Origin: Nitrospira sp. UBA2082
GTDB lineage: Bacteria > Nitrospirota > Nitrospiria > Nitrospirales > Nitrospiraceae
Direction of reading: 5' to 3'
Assembly (NCBI GenBank): GCA_002331335.1
Contig: DCZO01000020.1
Location: 7,239-71,238 of the forward strand
DNA: 64,000 bases
Part shown: piece by piece, positions 1 to 8,739 of the stretch
How the letters are laid out: the number at the start of each line of letters is the position of its first letter
How positions within the stretch are numbered: the stretch's first letter is position 1
Position numbers and translations under genes: made by a program
Notes under the pieces: model-generated
What the model was told of the DNA's origin: nothing
Databases searched by the model: none
The model's input: the letters and a program-made list of their open reading frames with translations, nothing else

Positions 1-606
1 GGAGTCCGTGTCGTTGAACAGGGTCGTCAGTAGCGGCTGGACCGCCTCGTGCGAAGCGGTTTTCCCCAAGGCCTCCACGGCATGCAGGCGTACCAGCCAG
101 TCCTGATGGGTCAATGATTCCAGAAGGGCAGGTATGGCGGATTCGCCGATTGCCGCCAACGCCAACGACACCTCTTCCCGAACCGCCTTGACCTTATCCT
201 GCAGCAACGGCGCCAAAGCGCGAACCGAGCTGGAGTCTTTGATGCGCCCCAGGGCCTTAGCCGCATGCATGCGGACGATCCAATCCGGGCTGCGCAAGGC
301 GTGTATGAGCTGATTCAGCACACGGGAATCTGCAATCGAGGACAGGACCGCCGAGGCCGCCTCTTGCACCGACAGTTCCGGATCGGTCAGGCACGCGCCC
401 AGGACCATCACGGACGGCGACCCAATCGACCGTAAGGCGCCGATGGCCGCTTCACGCACGGAGCGATCCTGGTCCCGAAGCACCGACACCAACGGAGAGA
501 CCGCACGCGGATCCTTCAGTCCGCCCAGGAGGGTGGCAGCTTCCTCCCGAATGGCCCAATCGTCGTCCCGCAGGGCTGCAATGTGTTCGGCAACAGGATC
601 ACTCAT
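1..606 (-). CDS. HEAT-repeat protein, C-terminus outside the window
   Basis: An open frame starts with ATG at 606 and runs off the left edge, giving 202 codons without a stop. The product is a series of about six 30-residue HEAT/PBS-lyase-type repeats, each with the pattern D-W-x-x-R-x-x-A-x-x-x-L-G. Examples are the DDWAIREEAA and DPELSVQEAA segments. Such repeats form an alpha-solenoid used for protein-protein contact. There is no signal peptide, so a cytosolic scaffold is expected. It is divergent from the exported protein at 763. Two more HEAT genes lie in this window (5894-7249 and 63570 onward). The partner is unknown. Confidence 0.85.
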   Translation of the reverse strand, partial: MSDPVAEHIAALRDDDWAIREEAATLLGGLKDPRAVSPLVSVLRDQDRSVREAAIGALRSIGSPSVMVLGACLTDPELSVQEAASAVLSSIADSRVLNQLIHALRSPDWIVRMHAAKALGRIKDSSSVRALAPLLQDKVKAVREEVSLALAAIGESAIPALLESLTHQDWLVRLHAVEALGKTASHEAVQPLLTTLFNDTDS

Positions 607-762
607 GTCGGCACCATCCTTAACGGAGTCGATGACCCTAACACAGGGTTTTTTGCAGGGTCAACGCGGGGTGTGCCCACAAGCGCCCCTCTGGAAACAG
701 GCCGCAAAAGAGTTCAATATGGACGACGATCTGGATTCAGTTCATCCATCTTGGAGGCCGTC

Positions 763-2013
763 ATGACTCACTTCAGAACCACCGTGTCACAGGGATATTC
801 GATCTGCCTGGCGGCAATGCTGGGTGTGTTGATCGGGGCTGCGCCCGCCGTCCAGGCCTATGAGGTCTGGGTGGCCGATCAATCGGATACCGGCAAGGAA
901 AGCGGGGGCTATCTGCACATTTTTGACGGCGCGAAGCTTGCAGCGGATCCTGCTGCGGCCAAACCGGCCCAAACCATCGATCTGGCCGGAGAGATCGGCA
1001 AGTTCTGCGAAGACGCAACGAAGAAGGCCGTCCGCCGTCCGCACATGGTCTTCTTCAACGCGGCACAGGACCACGTCATCATTTCGTTTTTGAGCGGCCA
1101 CGTGTTGTTCATGGACGCGGCGACGAAGAAGCCCGATGCCTGTTTATTGATGGGCAAGAACGCGCATGCCGCCTGGCCGACGCCGAACCAAAAGATGGCC
1201 ATTACCGCCAACATTGCCGACAAAAAGTTCATCCGCATCTGGACGGACTATGCGGCCCATAAATTCAGCTTCGATCCCGACAAGGACGTGCTCAATTTGG
1301 TTTCGTTCGAAGGCGGCGAGCGACCGGATGCCTCGCCGATCTGTCCGATCACCGAATCAACCAGCCGGTATGCCTTCATTACGCTTCGTGGGGGCGGGCT
1401 GCTGGTGGTGGACGTAACCGTCACACCCATGAAAGTCGTGGCGACGCTGGATAACAACCAAATCCACCCGGCCGGATGCGGCGGCATCGAATCCGGCGGC
1501 ACGATGTACATCAATTCCGGAGGCGGTTGGCCCGTCGCTCCGTTGTCCTACGATGTCTATGCCATCGACATCTCGAACTTGCCCAAATCGATTTCGGTCA
1601 AGCTTGTCTCGCAGCGCGACGACCAATTCGCCGACTCGCACGGCATGGCCGCTGTCGGGCGCTATGTGTGGAATGCGGATCGGGCTGGGAACAACGTCGA
1701 GATCATCGATACGCTGAGCAACTTGAGTGTCGGATCGGTTGATCTGACAACGAGCGCCAACGCAGACCCGGCTCCGGATCTGATGGATGTGGCGCCGGAC
1801 GGGCAATATGTGTTTGTGACGCTGCGCGGGCAGACTCCGCTGACCGGCAACGACAAGGATGCGCACAACGCCAAAGGTACGATTCCTGGCGTGGGCGTGA
1901 TTCATGTCGATGCGGAAGGGAGAGTCGGCCACTACAAGGGCCAAGCCGCCATCACGAACATGAAAGAGGGTAAAGAAACCGCCGACGCGCACGGGATCGC
2001 GGTGAGGAAGTAA
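763..2013 (+). CDS. Exported beta-propeller protein of unknown function
   Basis: 416 residues from ATG 763, chosen because the purine-rich TTGGAGG lies just upstream and a typical signal peptide follows (hydrophobic residues 13-28, cleavage after VQA). The open frame extends further upstream, but that part has no signal features. The mature part repeats blade-like segments such as YVFVTLRGQ, YAFITLRGGG and VWNADRAGNNVEIID, resembling YncE/YVTN-type seven-bladed propellers, and has several conserved Asp/His (DSHGMA, DAHGIA). These folds usually sit in the periplasm and bind ligands or metals. No catalytic motif was recognised. Promoter signals would be shared with the divergent HEAT gene in the 156-bp gap. 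Confidence 0.75.
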   Translation: MTHFRTTVSQGYSICLAAMLGVLIGAAPAVQAYEVWVADQSDTGKESGGYLHIFDGAKLAADPAAAKPAQTIDLAGEIGKFCEDATKKAVRRPHMVFFNAAQDHVIISFLSGHVLFMDAATKKPDACLLMGKNAHAAWPTPNQKMAITANIADKKFIRIWTDYAAHKFSFDPDKDVLNLVSFEGGERPDASPICPITESTSRYAFITLRGGGLLVVDVTVTPMKVVATLDNNQIHPAGCGGIESGGTMYINSGGGWPVAPLSYDVYAIDISNLPKSISVKLVSQRDDQFADSHGMAAVGRYVWNADRAGNNVEIIDTLSNLSVGSVDLTTSANADPAPDLMDVAPDGQYVFVTLRGQTPLTGNDKDAHNAKGTIPGVGVIHVDAEGRVGHYKGQAAITNMKEGKETADAHGIAVRK

Positions 2014-2561
2014 CTCGAAGCTGTCAGCTCTCAGCAGTCAGCTTACAGACCGCATGGGGCGAGCCTCGTCAGGGTTGTCCTGCAGGCTCGCGTCCACGCG
2101 CTGCCTGCGAGGGCGTCCCGAAAGACTCATGAAGAAATGATTTCCTTTCCTTCGACCCCGCGTTTTGTAGGGAGCTGATGCCTTGGGCAGTCAGAAAAGA
2201 TTAACCCATCCCTTTGTTCTACAATCTCGTGTTTTCCCTCCTTCAGCAAGAGCAACTTTGACGGAAATTGCGTTCCTTCATGGTGCTCCATGAATTGTTG
2301 ACCGTGGCAGACGTTGTGCGCCACGTTGAATGTCTCTGACCTCACCCTCAGGTTCTTCCCTCTTCTCCACCAACCTTGCGTATGAGCTGTATCATTGATG
2401 ATCTTCTATGCGTTTTCCCTCGCTATCGCACCATGACTTTGCGCTTTCAGTGAAATTGATTCGGTTTCAACAGAACCGTTGATATGATTCACTTGTCATG
2501 TGTGTGGGATGACGGTTTCAAGGGGGACTCCAAATCTGTGAACTGAACCGAGGGGAAATGT
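2014..2561. other. Intergenic region with a CTGTCAGCT-type repeat
   Basis: This 548-bp gap holds no gene I can support. Near its left end (about 2028-2048) is a run built of repeated GCTGTCAGCT / CAGTCAGCT words, similar to runs at about 38070-38097 and 51862-51960. The right part (2380-2560) is more AT-rich than the surroundings and probably carries the promoter of the gene at 2562. Confidence 0.5.
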
Positions 2562-3173
2562 ATGGACTACACTTGGGCGTACATCATCGGGGAGGCAGAT
2601 GAAAATCGTGTGCTGGAAGGGATTGAGGCTGCGCCTCAGTATGGAAAGAAGGTTGCCGGCGCGATCAAGCGTGCGATTAAAGTGATCCATGGTCTTGATG
2701 CGTTGTTTAATAGGCTTGAACTTAGAGATCTTGAAGTGTACTTGGGTCGCTCTTCTGATGACCCCACCCAGGTGCTGGGGCGGTGGGAGCAAGCTCGGAA
2801 GAAGCACCGCCACAAGTACGCGGCTATCCTCTTCACCTGCGAGGCGGACCGAGCCTCAAAGTTAGAGGGGTTAGCAAACAAAGTGCTGAAGAAGCTCAAA
2901 GCCCATGGTGCCTTATGCGTCGGGAACGCGAACACCGCCGGTGACGGTCGGGGAAGAAAACCGGGGAGGCCTCTAGCTGTCATCTACATGACCTGGGGCG
3001 AAAACACAGGGAATAATGGCTTCGGCAAAGCGGATATAGATATCATCCGGCGTGTCACTGAAGAGACCTACCATGAAGCAGGTGGCTTCGTGACCAAAAA
3101 GCAAATTGAGGGAGGTCTCAGGACCATTAAGCGAATGACACTTAAGGCACGGCTTCGCTGGAGCCATGCGTGA
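2562..3173 (+). CDS. Hypothetical protein with a GIY-YIG-like core
   Basis: 203 residues. Residues about 57-110 show a pattern reminiscent of GIY-YIG nucleases. A strand ends in VYLGRSSDDP (the YIG equivalent at 60-62), an Arg follows at about 74, then a His/Lys-rich stretch, a hydrophobic strand (YAAILFTC), and a helix with a conserved-looking Glu (KLEGLANKVLKKL, Glu at about 102) in the position of the catalytic Glu. The first GIY strand is not obvious, so the match is partial. Base composition is more AT-rich than neighbouring core genes. It opens a patch of four nuclease- or transferase-like genes (2.5-5.2 kb). The function is unproven. Confidence 0.6.
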   Translation: MDYTWAYIIGEADENRVLEGIEAAPQYGKKVAGAIKRAIKVIHGLDALFNRLELRDLEVYLGRSSDDPTQVLGRWEQARKKHRHKYAAILFTCEADRASKLEGLANKVLKKLKAHGALCVGNANTAGDGRGRKPGRPLAVIYMTWGENTGNNGFGKADIDIIRRVTEETYHEAGGFVTKKQIEGGLRTIKRMTLKARLRWSHA

Positions 3174-3593
3174 CCAACAAGGTGATTGTTTAGGGGAGTC
3201 GGATCGTTTTTTATTTACACTGAGTTTGCGGGTAGATCGACTTGCTGCCGCGCATTGCGCAGAGCCAGCATGAGGAGAAAACTGCCCAGTAGTTCCTGAG
3301 GCAAATGAGGGAAGAGTTCGCCCGAACGGAAGTGGCCCATGGCCTTGTATGGACAGTATTGGAAGACTTGATGGGAGAATGTCTCGGAAGATAGTTGCTA
3401 GCTACCCGGTGTCAGCGCACCGTTGATATCAGAATGTTTCTTTCTGGCTAACAACCCATCGGCGACGGGAGTACCTATTAGGATCGGAGTGCAATTGTGA
3501 GGAACGATTTAGCCCTATAGTCCACGAATGAAATAATACTCTGACCGCACTGCTACACAAGGACTTGCCGATACCGGCTGCTATACTTGACTT
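3174..3593. other. Intergenic region, possible gene remnant on the minus strand
   Basis: A 420-bp gap. On the minus strand a frame from about 3340 down to a stop at 3215 reads as a protein-like 41-residue tail (it contains ELFPHLPQELLGSF and LMLALRNARQQ). It stays open upstream of its first Met for about 17 more codons before a stop. I could not recognise it. It may be the end of a decayed gene. Nothing else was seen apart from a likely promoter before 3594. Confidence 0.3.
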
Positions 3594-3899
3594 ATGAGTT
3601 TCCGCGCACCCTTCTTTGCCAGCCCACGAAAGATCAAGAGCCTCTTAAATCGTCACAGTGCCCAACGCAAACTTCAGAAGGCCGTAGCTGCTGGCAAGGT
3701 CAAGAAACCATCCCGCTGTCAAGGCTGTCGCCAGAAGTTCCCAAAGCACAAATTACAAGGGCACCATCGTGATTACAGAAAGCCCTTTGACGTCGAGTGG
3801 TACTGTCAAGCGTGTCATTACGAGAAGCACGGACCGAGATTCCGGGCGGAGGCTGTATACCGTCAGATGCTGCGAGAGAGTGGAATCATCGGGCATTAG
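3594..3899 (+). CDS. HNH-endonuclease-like zinc-binding protein
   Basis: 101 residues. A compact zinc site is visible: C-x2-C in CQGC, then a GHHRDY segment giving the HH pair, the element KP-x-D-V-x-W-Y, and a second C-x2-C-H (CQACH). This layout is that of small phage-type HNH proteins, where the two CxxC pairs bind structural zinc and the HH/H residues form the nuclease site. The N-terminus is basic and may contact DNA. It is a lone gene followed at once by a strong hairpin terminator. Whether it cleaves DNA is unknown. Confidence 0.7.
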   Translation: MSFRAPFFASPRKIKSLLNRHSAQRKLQKAVAAGKVKKPSRCQGCRQKFPKHKLQGHHRDYRKPFDVEWYCQACHYEKHGPRFRAEAVYRQMLRESGIIGH

Positions 3900-3917
3900 G
3901 TTGGCACCAGTACCAAA

Positions 3918-3956
3918 TAGATTCCCCCGCCCGGAAGGGCGGGGAAATCTACTTTT
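3918..3956 (+). terminator. Rho-independent terminator after the HNH-like gene
   Basis: Two 15-base arms (3918-3932 and 3937-3951) pair with one mismatch around a GGAA tetraloop. The GC-rich core is CCCCGCCC/GGGCGGGG and it is followed by CTTTT. It sits 18 bp after the stop at 3899. Confidence 0.8.
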
Positions 3957-3999
3957 GCATCTTGCACCAATCTGGTAAGCAGCGCCTCTTCCAAGTGAG

Positions 4000-4581
4000 A
4001 TGCATGAAATGGAAGCAGTAGGAAGTATTCTCGCCGGGATCATCTTCTGGTCGCTGATAGGCTATTTCGTCTATCAGTGCTTCAAACCCTCCCCCTGGCG
4101 ACATCGATTCACCTCGATGCGCCGACAACAAGGTGGGCAGCCTGTCTCGATCGGGCCGTTGCCTTACCAGAAGAAGTGGTACCTGCTGTCTCCGGCTGAA
4201 CGAGACTTTTATGAGGCACTCCGCCAGGCGGTGGGAAACCGTTACTTGATTTTTGCCAAAGTGAGACTGCTAGATCTCCTCTGGCTGCCGGGCAACATGG
4301 AAAACCGCCCCCTCTACATTGGCCGAGTGGCCTCAAAGCATGTGGACTTTGTTCTGTGCCATCCACAGACCGTTGCACCAGCTCTGGTGATCGAGCTGGA
4401 CGACGCCTCGCATCAATTACCGGAGAGACAGGAGCGGGACATCTTCCTCAATGAGGTCCTGCGCGTTGCTGGGATTCCATTGCTCCGTGTGCCGGTGAGG
4501 AAGTCATTTTCGGCATCGGCTCTGCGTGATCAGATTCTGGATACATTGGGGATGTGTAGCCAACCGGAAACTGCCGCCTAA
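4000..4581 (+). CDS. Membrane-anchored DUF2726 protein
   Basis: 193 residues. One transmembrane helix lies at about 9-27, followed by a basic linker. The DUF2726 domain covers residues about 60-185 and includes the signature HVDFVLC then VIELDDASH, then a conserved R-x-x-RD-x-F-x-N-E helix and a final GIPLLRVPV strand. DUF2726 is placed in the PD-(D/E)xK nuclease-like superfamily and is often attached to topoisomerase or helicase proteins. Here it stands alone on a membrane anchor. The D and E-x-D positions of the motif are present, but a clear catalytic Lys is not. ATG 4000 is used; ATG 4009 is equally possible. Confidence 0.75.
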   Translation: MHEMEAVGSILAGIIFWSLIGYFVYQCFKPSPWRHRFTSMRRQQGGQPVSIGPLPYQKKWYLLSPAERDFYEALRQAVGNRYLIFAKVRLLDLLWLPGNMENRPLYIGRVASKHVDFVLCHPQTVAPALVIELDDASHQLPERQERDIFLNEVLRVAGIPLLRVPVRKSFSASALRDQILDTLGMCSQPETAA

Positions 4582-4718
4582 AGGGGAGGGATGAGATCAG
4601 TTTGAGGAAGGAGAAAATAAGGCCAGACAGATTTTCTGATGACGTATGCGGATGGAGATCAGCTGCCCTTCCAGCGTCGTGGTCTGCAGGGTGTCCGTGG
4701 TCTGTCGAGAGATGAACT

Positions 4719-5240
4719 CTAAATAAGACGGGACAGGATATCGGCAGGCACGTGACTGCGCAGTTCCGGATACGCTTCGATCAGGCGAGCGATGTCGGCC
4801 AGATCCTTTTGACGTTTGCTAGGGCGGCGCGTCGTGTCTTGCGCGGCCCACAGCTTCCCCTGGAGCAGATCGTCCAGACTGGCCACTGGCAGGCGCCGTC
4901 CTAAGACAGTCCGTTCCGTGGCTCGCGTGACAAACGAGGCATATCGTGGGTCTGTCTGAAGCTGTACCCGAAGATCCGATCCTGTGGCCGAGACGTTGAG
5001 ACTATGGGGAAACATTTCGACAAGAAATTCGCGTCGTAGCCAGTCTTCAACCTGCCGGCTGTGCTCAACGGCGATGACGATGTCGAGATCCAAGCTGACC
5101 ACCGGATCGACGTACGCGTTGACTCCTTGCCCTCCGAGAACACAAAACCGGATGCCTTGTTCGGCCAGTCCATCGAGAAGGCGGTCAAGGAAGTCAGTAT
5201 GATCCGCCACGACGACTTTCCAAAAGGTTTGGGCCAGCAT
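4719..5240 (-). CDS. Nucleotidyltransferase-fold protein (AbiEii/DUF6036-like)
   Basis: 173 residues. A helix is followed by the signature VLGGQGVNAY and, after a short loop, S-x-D-L-D-I-V. This is the GG-x12-14-D-x-D pattern of the polymerase-beta nucleotidyltransferase fold. The C-terminal half (KDLADIARLIE) matches the helix that closes many AbiEii-type and DUF6036 toxin-like proteins (K-x-x-KDL-D-I-x-x-L). Members act as the toxin of type IV toxin-antitoxin pairs. No AbiEi-like antitoxin gene is adjacent, so it may be an orphan. It is transcribed alone. Confidence 0.65.
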   Translation of the reverse strand: MLAQTFWKVVVADHTDFLDRLLDGLAEQGIRFCVLGGQGVNAYVDPVVSLDLDIVIAVEHSRQVEDWLRREFLVEMFPHSLNVSATGSDLRVQLQTDPRYASFVTRATERTVLGRRLPVASLDDLLQGKLWAAQDTTRRPSKRQKDLADIARLIEAYPELRSHVPADILSRLI

Positions 5241-5340
5241 GGGCGCGAGTCTCCTTCACGAGGGCTATCCTAGCAGGGCCTCTCGCTCTGGTAAAGGACA
5301 GTCAAAGGAACGGCAATCAGGTAACGAGCCGCCGGCTTGG

Positions 5341-5751
5341 TCACACGAACCGTTCGCGTTCGGCTGGAGTAGGTGCTCGGCAGGTTTCAGACTTACCCAT
5401 CAAACGGTACCGGCGGCGCGCGACATAGTCGTACACGGCGTCCCGAAGAGGGGGTGGAATCGCGATACCGAGGTACAGGAGCGGCCACCAACCGGACAAG
5501 TGCCGCACAATTCTCAATGCTGCCGTCGATTTGGTGTAGACACGGCCCTGCTCAAGGAGCAAAAAAGTCTCAAAGTCGTCGGCGGGGAGGCGGAGGTCGT
5601 TCAGGATCTGTTGCGCCTGCGGGGATTGCAGCGTGCCGAACTTGAATTTACCGTGGGGGTCACGAGCGAGCGCGAAATTGACCCAGACATTGCACCAATT
5701 GCAGACTCCGTCGAAGACGATGACACGCTCGTGCTTACCCCACTCATGCAT
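5341..5751 (-). CDS. DCC-family (DUF393) thiol-disulfide oxidoreductase-like protein
   Basis: 136 residues. The N-terminus has the family signature V-x-F-D-G-V-C-x-x-C (the DCC motif). The typical R(D)-x-G-K-F-x-F-x-x-L-Q-S then follows, and a C-terminal Y-D-x-V-A-x-x-R-Y-R-x-x-G. The fold is thioredoxin-like, with the CxxC pair as the likely redox centre. The protein is cytosolic with a small hydrophobic patch (LLYLGIAIPPPL). The physiological substrate of this family is not established. It is a single gene, with a repeat-rich spacer upstream (5752-5893). Confidence 0.85.
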   Translation of the reverse strand: MHEWGKHERVIVFDGVCNWCNVWVNFALARDPHGKFKFGTLQSPQAQQILNDLRLPADDFETFLLLEQGRVYTKSTAALRIVRHLSGWWPLLYLGIAIPPPLRDAVYDYVARRRYRLMGKSETCRAPTPAERERFV

Positions 5752-5893
5752 GCGTCACTCGTATCTTGTGAAGCGTGAAGCGCAGGACGGGAGAACTAGG
5801 CATACATCTTTGATTGCGAGATACGAGATACGTTTCACGAGGAACGAATGCTCAAGCGATTTCGCCAAAGACTGTCATGAATAATGTGGTTAG
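5752..5893. repeat. Spacer made of short imperfect direct repeats
   Basis: The spacer contains back-to-back words such as GTGAAGC twice (about 5768-5781) and GAGATAC twice (about 5818-5831). It resembles other word-repeat spacers in this window at 35182-35230, 48975-49075 and 51862-51960. No gene was seen. Confidence 0.45.
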
Positions 5894-7249
5894 CTATGCC
5901 GTATCCCCTGACGGCCCGAACCGTCCCGTCTCGCCCAACGGCCGGTCGACCCGGAGATTGTCCGCCTGGCTGGAGCTGATGTCGAGTTCCTCTGCCGGCG
6001 GCGCCCAATCGAGCTTCTCCAGGGTCTCCAGGACGATCAACCGAAGCGCGTCTTTCGCGGTCAGCCGGACTGAGGCATAGGACAGCACCCGCTCTTTTTC
6101 AATCTCCACCTCGGAGGCCTTGGGATCGTAGAGGAAGGCGATCAAAGGTTCGATGGCCGTGTCGCCGATGACCGCCAGGGCGGCCGCCGCTTTCTCCCGC
6201 AACACACCGTCTTTCAACAACATTATGAGGTCGGGAATCACGCGGGGATCGCGGAACTGGCCGAGTGCCGTGGCCGCGGCCTCCTTGATGAACGCGTCTT
6301 CGCTGACGATGCACCCGGGAGTCGGCGAACCTTCTTGTTTAATTCCCTTACCTTTTAAGGCATCCAGCACGGCCGGGAGGGCGCGCGAGTCGCCGATCAT
6401 GCCAAGCGAGGCGATGGCATGCCGCTTGACCGCCCCGTCTTTCATCGCTTCGATCAGCGCATCGATGGCCCGGCTGTCGCCGATCATGCCCAAAGCGATC
6501 GTCGCGTCTTCACGCACGGCCCGATCCGGATCCTTCAATGCGGCGATCAAGGCGTCGACCACTTTTGCGTCCCGCACCCAGGTCCGTCCGATCTGATAGT
6601 CGGTCGTCATGCCGCCCAGCGCTCGGGCTGCGTGACAACGCACCACGAAATCCTTGTCCTTGAGACTCTCGATCAGAGGATCGACCGACGGCTGGCCGAT
6701 GTAGACCAATGCGGTCCCCGCCGTTTCGCGCACGATTTTGGAGGAGTCTCGGAAGAGCTTGATGAGGGCCGGGACGGCCGTCGCATCGCCGATCTTGCCG
6801 AGCGCTTCTGCCGCCGCGCTTTTCACCGCGCCGTCGCGGTCGCGGCAGGCGGCGATCAAGGCCTCAACGGCGTTCTTATCTTTGAGCCCGCCTGCCGCTT
6901 TGGCGGCATGTTCGCGGACGCGCCAGCGCTCGTCTTTTAAGACGGCGATCAGCCGGTCCAGCACCGCCGGTCCCATCTGGATCGCCGCATCCACCGCTTG
7001 ATTGCGCACTTCCATAATGGGGTCGTTGAAGAGACCGACGAGAGCCTCGATAGCCTTCGGTCCTCCGATCTTGGCCACGCCGTTGCCGGCATAGGCACGT
7101 ACGGACCAGAAGTCGTCGCTACAGGCGGCGACCAGCGCATCTAAGGTTGAAGGAGCGCCCCGATCCGCGAGGGCTTTCGCGGCTTCTTCACGCGTGGCGT
7201 CGTCCACGTCTTCCAGCGCGTCCAGCAGATCTTCAAGTGCCTGAGCCAT
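5894..7249 (-). CDS. HEAT-repeat protein
   Basis: 451 residues from ATG 7249, two bases after the stop of the upstream gene, which indicates translational coupling. A longer in-frame start at 7351 would overlap that gene by about 100 bp and is less likely. The protein is almost entirely HEAT/PBS-lyase repeats, about eleven to twelve, each with D-x-x-V-R-x-x-A-A-x-A-L-G. Examples are KDKDFVVRCHAARALGG and KDGAVKRHAIASLG. An acidic C-terminal tail contains EELDISSSQ. It is last in a three-gene minus-strand operon (8739 to 5894) with a pseudo-phosphatase and an exported protein. It may scaffold that set, but this is a guess. Confidence 0.85.
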   Translation of the reverse strand: MAQALEDLLDALEDVDDATREEAAKALADRGAPSTLDALVAACSDDFWSVRAYAGNGVAKIGGPKAIEALVGLFNDPIMEVRNQAVDAAIQMGPAVLDRLIAVLKDERWRVREHAAKAAGGLKDKNAVEALIAACRDRDGAVKSAAAEALGKIGDATAVPALIKLFRDSSKIVRETAGTALVYIGQPSVDPLIESLKDKDFVVRCHAARALGGMTTDYQIGRTWVRDAKVVDALIAALKDPDRAVREDATIALGMIGDSRAIDALIEAMKDGAVKRHAIASLGMIGDSRALPAVLDALKGKGIKQEGSPTPGCIVSEDAFIKEAAATALGQFRDPRVIPDLIMLLKDGVLREKAAAALAVIGDTAIEPLIAFLYDPKASEVEIEKERVLSYASVRLTAKDALRLIVLETLEKLDWAPPAEELDISSSQADNLRVDRPLGETGRFGPSGDTA

Positions 7250-7251
7250 GG

Positions 7252-7713
7252 TCACGGTGTTTGGTCGTAGTAATTGTCCCGCTCGCCCCCGTGGGGGTAC
7301 ATCCGTTTGCACCGGACGATGAGCGTCTGTGTGCCGCGTCCGTCGATGCATTGATCGAGGGACTTGGCGAATTCAAGTGTGCCGTCGAGCTGTACAGTAA
7401 AGGGGAAGTCAAATGTAAAGCTGATGAATTTGTATTTCCCCGGCTTCAACTGGAGATCGCGCCGCTCGGAGGTCTTCGGGGCATCGAGCGATTCAGGGTC
7501 GGACGCCCAGATCGACGGAGTCACCCCCGGCACCTGCCACCACGAGGCAGGTACAAGCTTGGTGGCGTCGATCGTGATCGCATGCTCCTTCATGTGGGCG
7601 GGCGGCGGGCTGCTTGACCAACCGGTTCCAGCTTCCAAAAGCATCGCCGCCAGGACCGCCGACAATCCTCCGTACATCAAGACCCGGTGCCGTATCAACA
7701 ACGCCTTACGCAT
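7252..7713 (-). CDS. Exported hypothetical protein
   Basis: 153 residues. The N-terminus is basic (MRKALLIRHR), followed by a hydrophobic segment at about 12-28, consistent with a signal peptide or signal anchor. The mature part has a beta-rich look (KYKFISFTFDFPFTVQLDGTLEF) and a late C-x-G-RGTQTLIVRC pair of cysteines that could form a disulfide. I do not recognise the family. It starts 6 bp after the upstream phosphatase-like gene and ends 2 bp before the HEAT gene, so the three genes are one transcription unit. Confidence 0.65.
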   Translation of the reverse strand: MRKALLIRHRVLMYGGLSAVLAAMLLEAGTGWSSSPPPAHMKEHAITIDATKLVPASWWQVPGVTPSIWASDPESLDAPKTSERRDLQLKPGKYKFISFTFDFPFTVQLDGTLEFAKSLDQCIDGRGTQTLIVRCKRMYPHGGERDNYYDQTP

Positions 7714-7719
7714 GATCGA

Positions 7720-8739
7720 TCAAGGCTTCGTGGTCGGGTGAGGAGCCGACGCGACCGCATTCGTCAGGAAGATCTCCTCCACGACCTTGCTGTCCCACTC
7801 AGTATGGGTCTCCAGGCCAAGAATACGCATGACCGTTGCGCCCGTGTCGATAATGGATACCGGCTGGCGAATCACCTGTCCAGGCTTGATCCCGACACCC
7901 GACACAATCCAGGGGACCACTGGTGGGTCTGTCGTCGGAGTTTCGGATCCCGGATTGGTGCCCTTCCCGCTCAGCGCTGTGACCACCACCGTAGTGCGGT
8001 CGGACAGCTTGTACTGTTTGAAGATGTCCAATACCGAGTGGATGGCTGTATCGACGGCCCGCAGCCCATCGCGATACGCTTTGGAGTTCCACCCGTGCGC
8101 GACGCCGGCACGCCCGGCTTCCGGCAGGTGGACGACCAACAAGTGCGGCAGGGCGAGGATCGCATGTCCATATCCGTGGCCGCTTGCCGCTTTTTGAAAA
8201 TACTGTTGGATGTAGACCACAAGTTTCCCGGAAGTGCACTCCGGACGCAAGGCCCCGCACAGCTGATAATCGGTGTAAGGCTCCGGCCTCGCCAGTTGGT
8301 ACAGCGATTCGTCCATGTAGAAGATGGCACTGTCGCGACCTCCGCTCAAGTCGAGATAGTCGAACAGACTGGGGGCGCGCGGATAGCCTCGGCTGAGTTC
8401 AAAGAAGTTCCAGGTGATTCCGTGTTTTTCCACCGGCATGCCGGTGACGACGGACGCCATGGTTGGAAGTCTGAGCGCCGGATTGACGCCGCTTGCGGAC
8501 CAGGTCACCGCTCCTCCCCTGACCAGCTTACTAAGGGTCGGCATCGCGCCACTCTTGAGGGACTCCTGGTCGAGGCCTTCCAAGACAAAGAGGATGACAT
8601 GTTCAGCCGGTTGAGCCGACGCCAACGCTGCTGTGACCGGCGAGGGTGCCGCATCGGCAGGAAGCCCGGCAACGGTTTCAAGCAACACCGTCAAGAAGCC
8701 GACAATGAAAGGAAGGGGATTACGGAAAATCTGTGTCAT
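7720..8739 (-). CDS. Exported alkaline-phosphatase-superfamily protein, metal site degraded
   Basis: 339 residues from ATG 8739, which places a signal peptide at the start (PFIVGFLTVLLETVAGLPADA). The overall plan is that of type I phosphodiesterase/nucleotide pyrophosphatases. A strand ends VILFVLEGLDQ, a nucleophile loop LRLPTMASVVTG is followed by a mid-domain helix, then LVVHLPEAGRAG, then TVVVTALSGKG. Key metal ligands are changed: the first Asp of the DGL motif is Glu, the DxxGH motif reads EAGRAG, and the DHG motif is replaced by SGKG. It may therefore be a non-catalytic relative that binds rather than cleaves. First gene of the operon with 7252-7713 and the HEAT gene. Confidence 0.75.
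   Translation of the reverse strand: MTQIFRNPLPFIVGFLTVLLETVAGLPADAAPSPVTAALASAQPAEHVILFVLEGLDQESLKSGAMPTLSKLVRGGAVTWSASGVNPALRLPTMASVVTGMPVEKHGITWNFFELSRGYPRAPSLFDYLDLSGGRDSAIFYMDESLYQLARPEPYTDYQLCGALRPECTSGKLVVYIQQYFQKAASGHGYGHAILALPHLLVVHLPEAGRAGVAHGWNSKAYRDGLRAVDTAIHSVLDIFKQYKLSDRTTVVVTALSGKGTNPGSETPTTDPPVVPWIVSGVGIKPGQVIRQPVSIIDTGATVMRILGLETHTEWDSKVVEEIFLTNAVASAPHPTTKP

Noticed and set aside
632..660. Short hairpin followed by T-run (ACCCT/AGGGT then TTTTTT)
   Set aside because: It lies between two divergent starts, where a terminator is not expected, and the stem is only five pairs.
2127..2345. 72-codon frame on the minus strand
   Set aside because: No family, no ribosome-binding site, and it lies in AT-shifted intergenic DNA with repeats.
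3215..3340. 41-residue minus-strand frame taken as a gene
   Set aside because: The amino-acid pattern looks protein-like but I could not place it in a family and no ribosome-binding site was evident; recorded only as a possible remnant.
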